From positions 1 to 22,513 of the forward strand of contig CALAMM010000036.1 in the NCBI GenBank assembly GCA_937925775.1: a stretch of 22,513 nt of DNA, written 5' to 3'. Under the pieces are notes generated by a model. The model saw only the letters and a program-made list of their open reading frames with translations. It had not been told where the DNA came from and made no database searches. Each line of letters begins with the position of its first letter. Positions within the stretch are counted from its first letter, which is position 1. Made by a program: the position numbers and the translations under genes. Origin of the DNA: an uncultured Fimbriimonadales bacterium. GTDB lineage: Bacteria; Armatimonadota; Fimbriimonadia; Fimbriimonadales; GBS-DC. Shown here piece by piece: positions 22,418 through 22,513 of the stretch.

Positions 22418-22513
22418 CTACCCTGTGTGTGCGGGCGTTTCGGGGAGCGCATCCCAGTCGTAGTCGCCAATCCAGCGCACGAAGGGCAGGTGGGGACTGA
22501 GCGCGTTATACAG
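22418..22513 (-). CDS. C-terminal tail of an unidentified minus-strand gene
   Basis: From the right edge the minus strand reads 31 sense codons, LYNALSPHLPFVRWIGDYDW then DALPETPAHTG, before TAG. The composition (aromatic, no rare-codon run) looks like a real protein end rather than a shadow frame, and its position, convergent with L25 and separated by a hairpin, fits. The 5' part is outside the window. I do not recognise the family. Confidence 0.45.
   Translation of the reverse strand: MYNALSPHLPFVRWIGDYDWDALPETPAHTG

Noticed and set aside
1..22513. Mobile elements, CRISPR arrays, tRNA or rRNA genes
   Set aside because: I found no transposase or integrase frame, no regularly spaced direct repeats, and no tRNA or rRNA signature by reading both strands.

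Overview
The window reads as chromosomal DNA of a diderm (LPS-bearing), G+C-rich bacterium. It carries lipid A genes (lpxC, fabZ, lpxA, lpxB), an LptC/LptA-like export protein, a fused SecDF, parA-parB, uvrB and a ribosomal L25 gene. Bacterial lipobox lipoproteins, many overlapping genes and repeated GGTATAAT promoter boxes are also present. The combination of a fused SecDF, a long CTC-type L25, and diderm envelope genes would fit Armatimonadota or another diderm lineage outside Proteobacteria. That placement is an inference; the window has no rRNA or other decisive marker.

Layout. Bases 1-5068 are on the minus strand, listed here in transcription order: uvrB; a sigma-28-like promoter; a cyclic-di-GMP-I (GEMM) riboswitch; a small FlgM-like (anti-sigma-28) gene; parA; parB; and a GH29 alpha-L-fucosidase gene cut by the window edge. 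From about 5131 to 20678 everything is on the plus strand. First come a membrane diguanylate cyclase (GGDEF), a VanW-family lipoprotein, a divergent HD-GYP protein, a class 1 dihydroorotate dehydrogenase-like enzyme and a small lipoprotein. Then comes the envelope run lptC/A-like - lpxC - fabZ - lpxA - lpxB, followed by secDF, an MFS transporter and metE. meaB (minus) and L25 (plus) are divergent. A 31-codon tail of an unidentified minus-strand gene reaches the right edge. No stretch over 300 bases lacks a gene.

How it fits together. The most notable unit is the leader of the FlgM-like gene. A promoter resembling the flagellar sigma-28 consensus starts 4 nt after the uvrB stop. It would begin transcription just upstream of a near-perfect c-di-GMP riboswitch, whose downstream hairpin ends next to the Shine-Dalgarno of the FlgM-like gene; parA and parB follow. 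A c-di-GMP synthase with an intact GGEEF motif and inhibitory site lies divergently just beyond uvrB, and an HD-GYP protein lies 2.5 kb further on. This stretch therefore holds a possible c-di-GMP producer, a possible degrader and an RNA sensor. The envelope cluster is compact (overlaps of 4 to 14 nt and gaps of 2 to 11 nt) and probably one transcript. secDF, the HD-GYP gene, L25, meaB and uvrB each have a GGTATAAT box. In uvrB and meaB the box is so close to the start codon that leaderless mRNA is likely.
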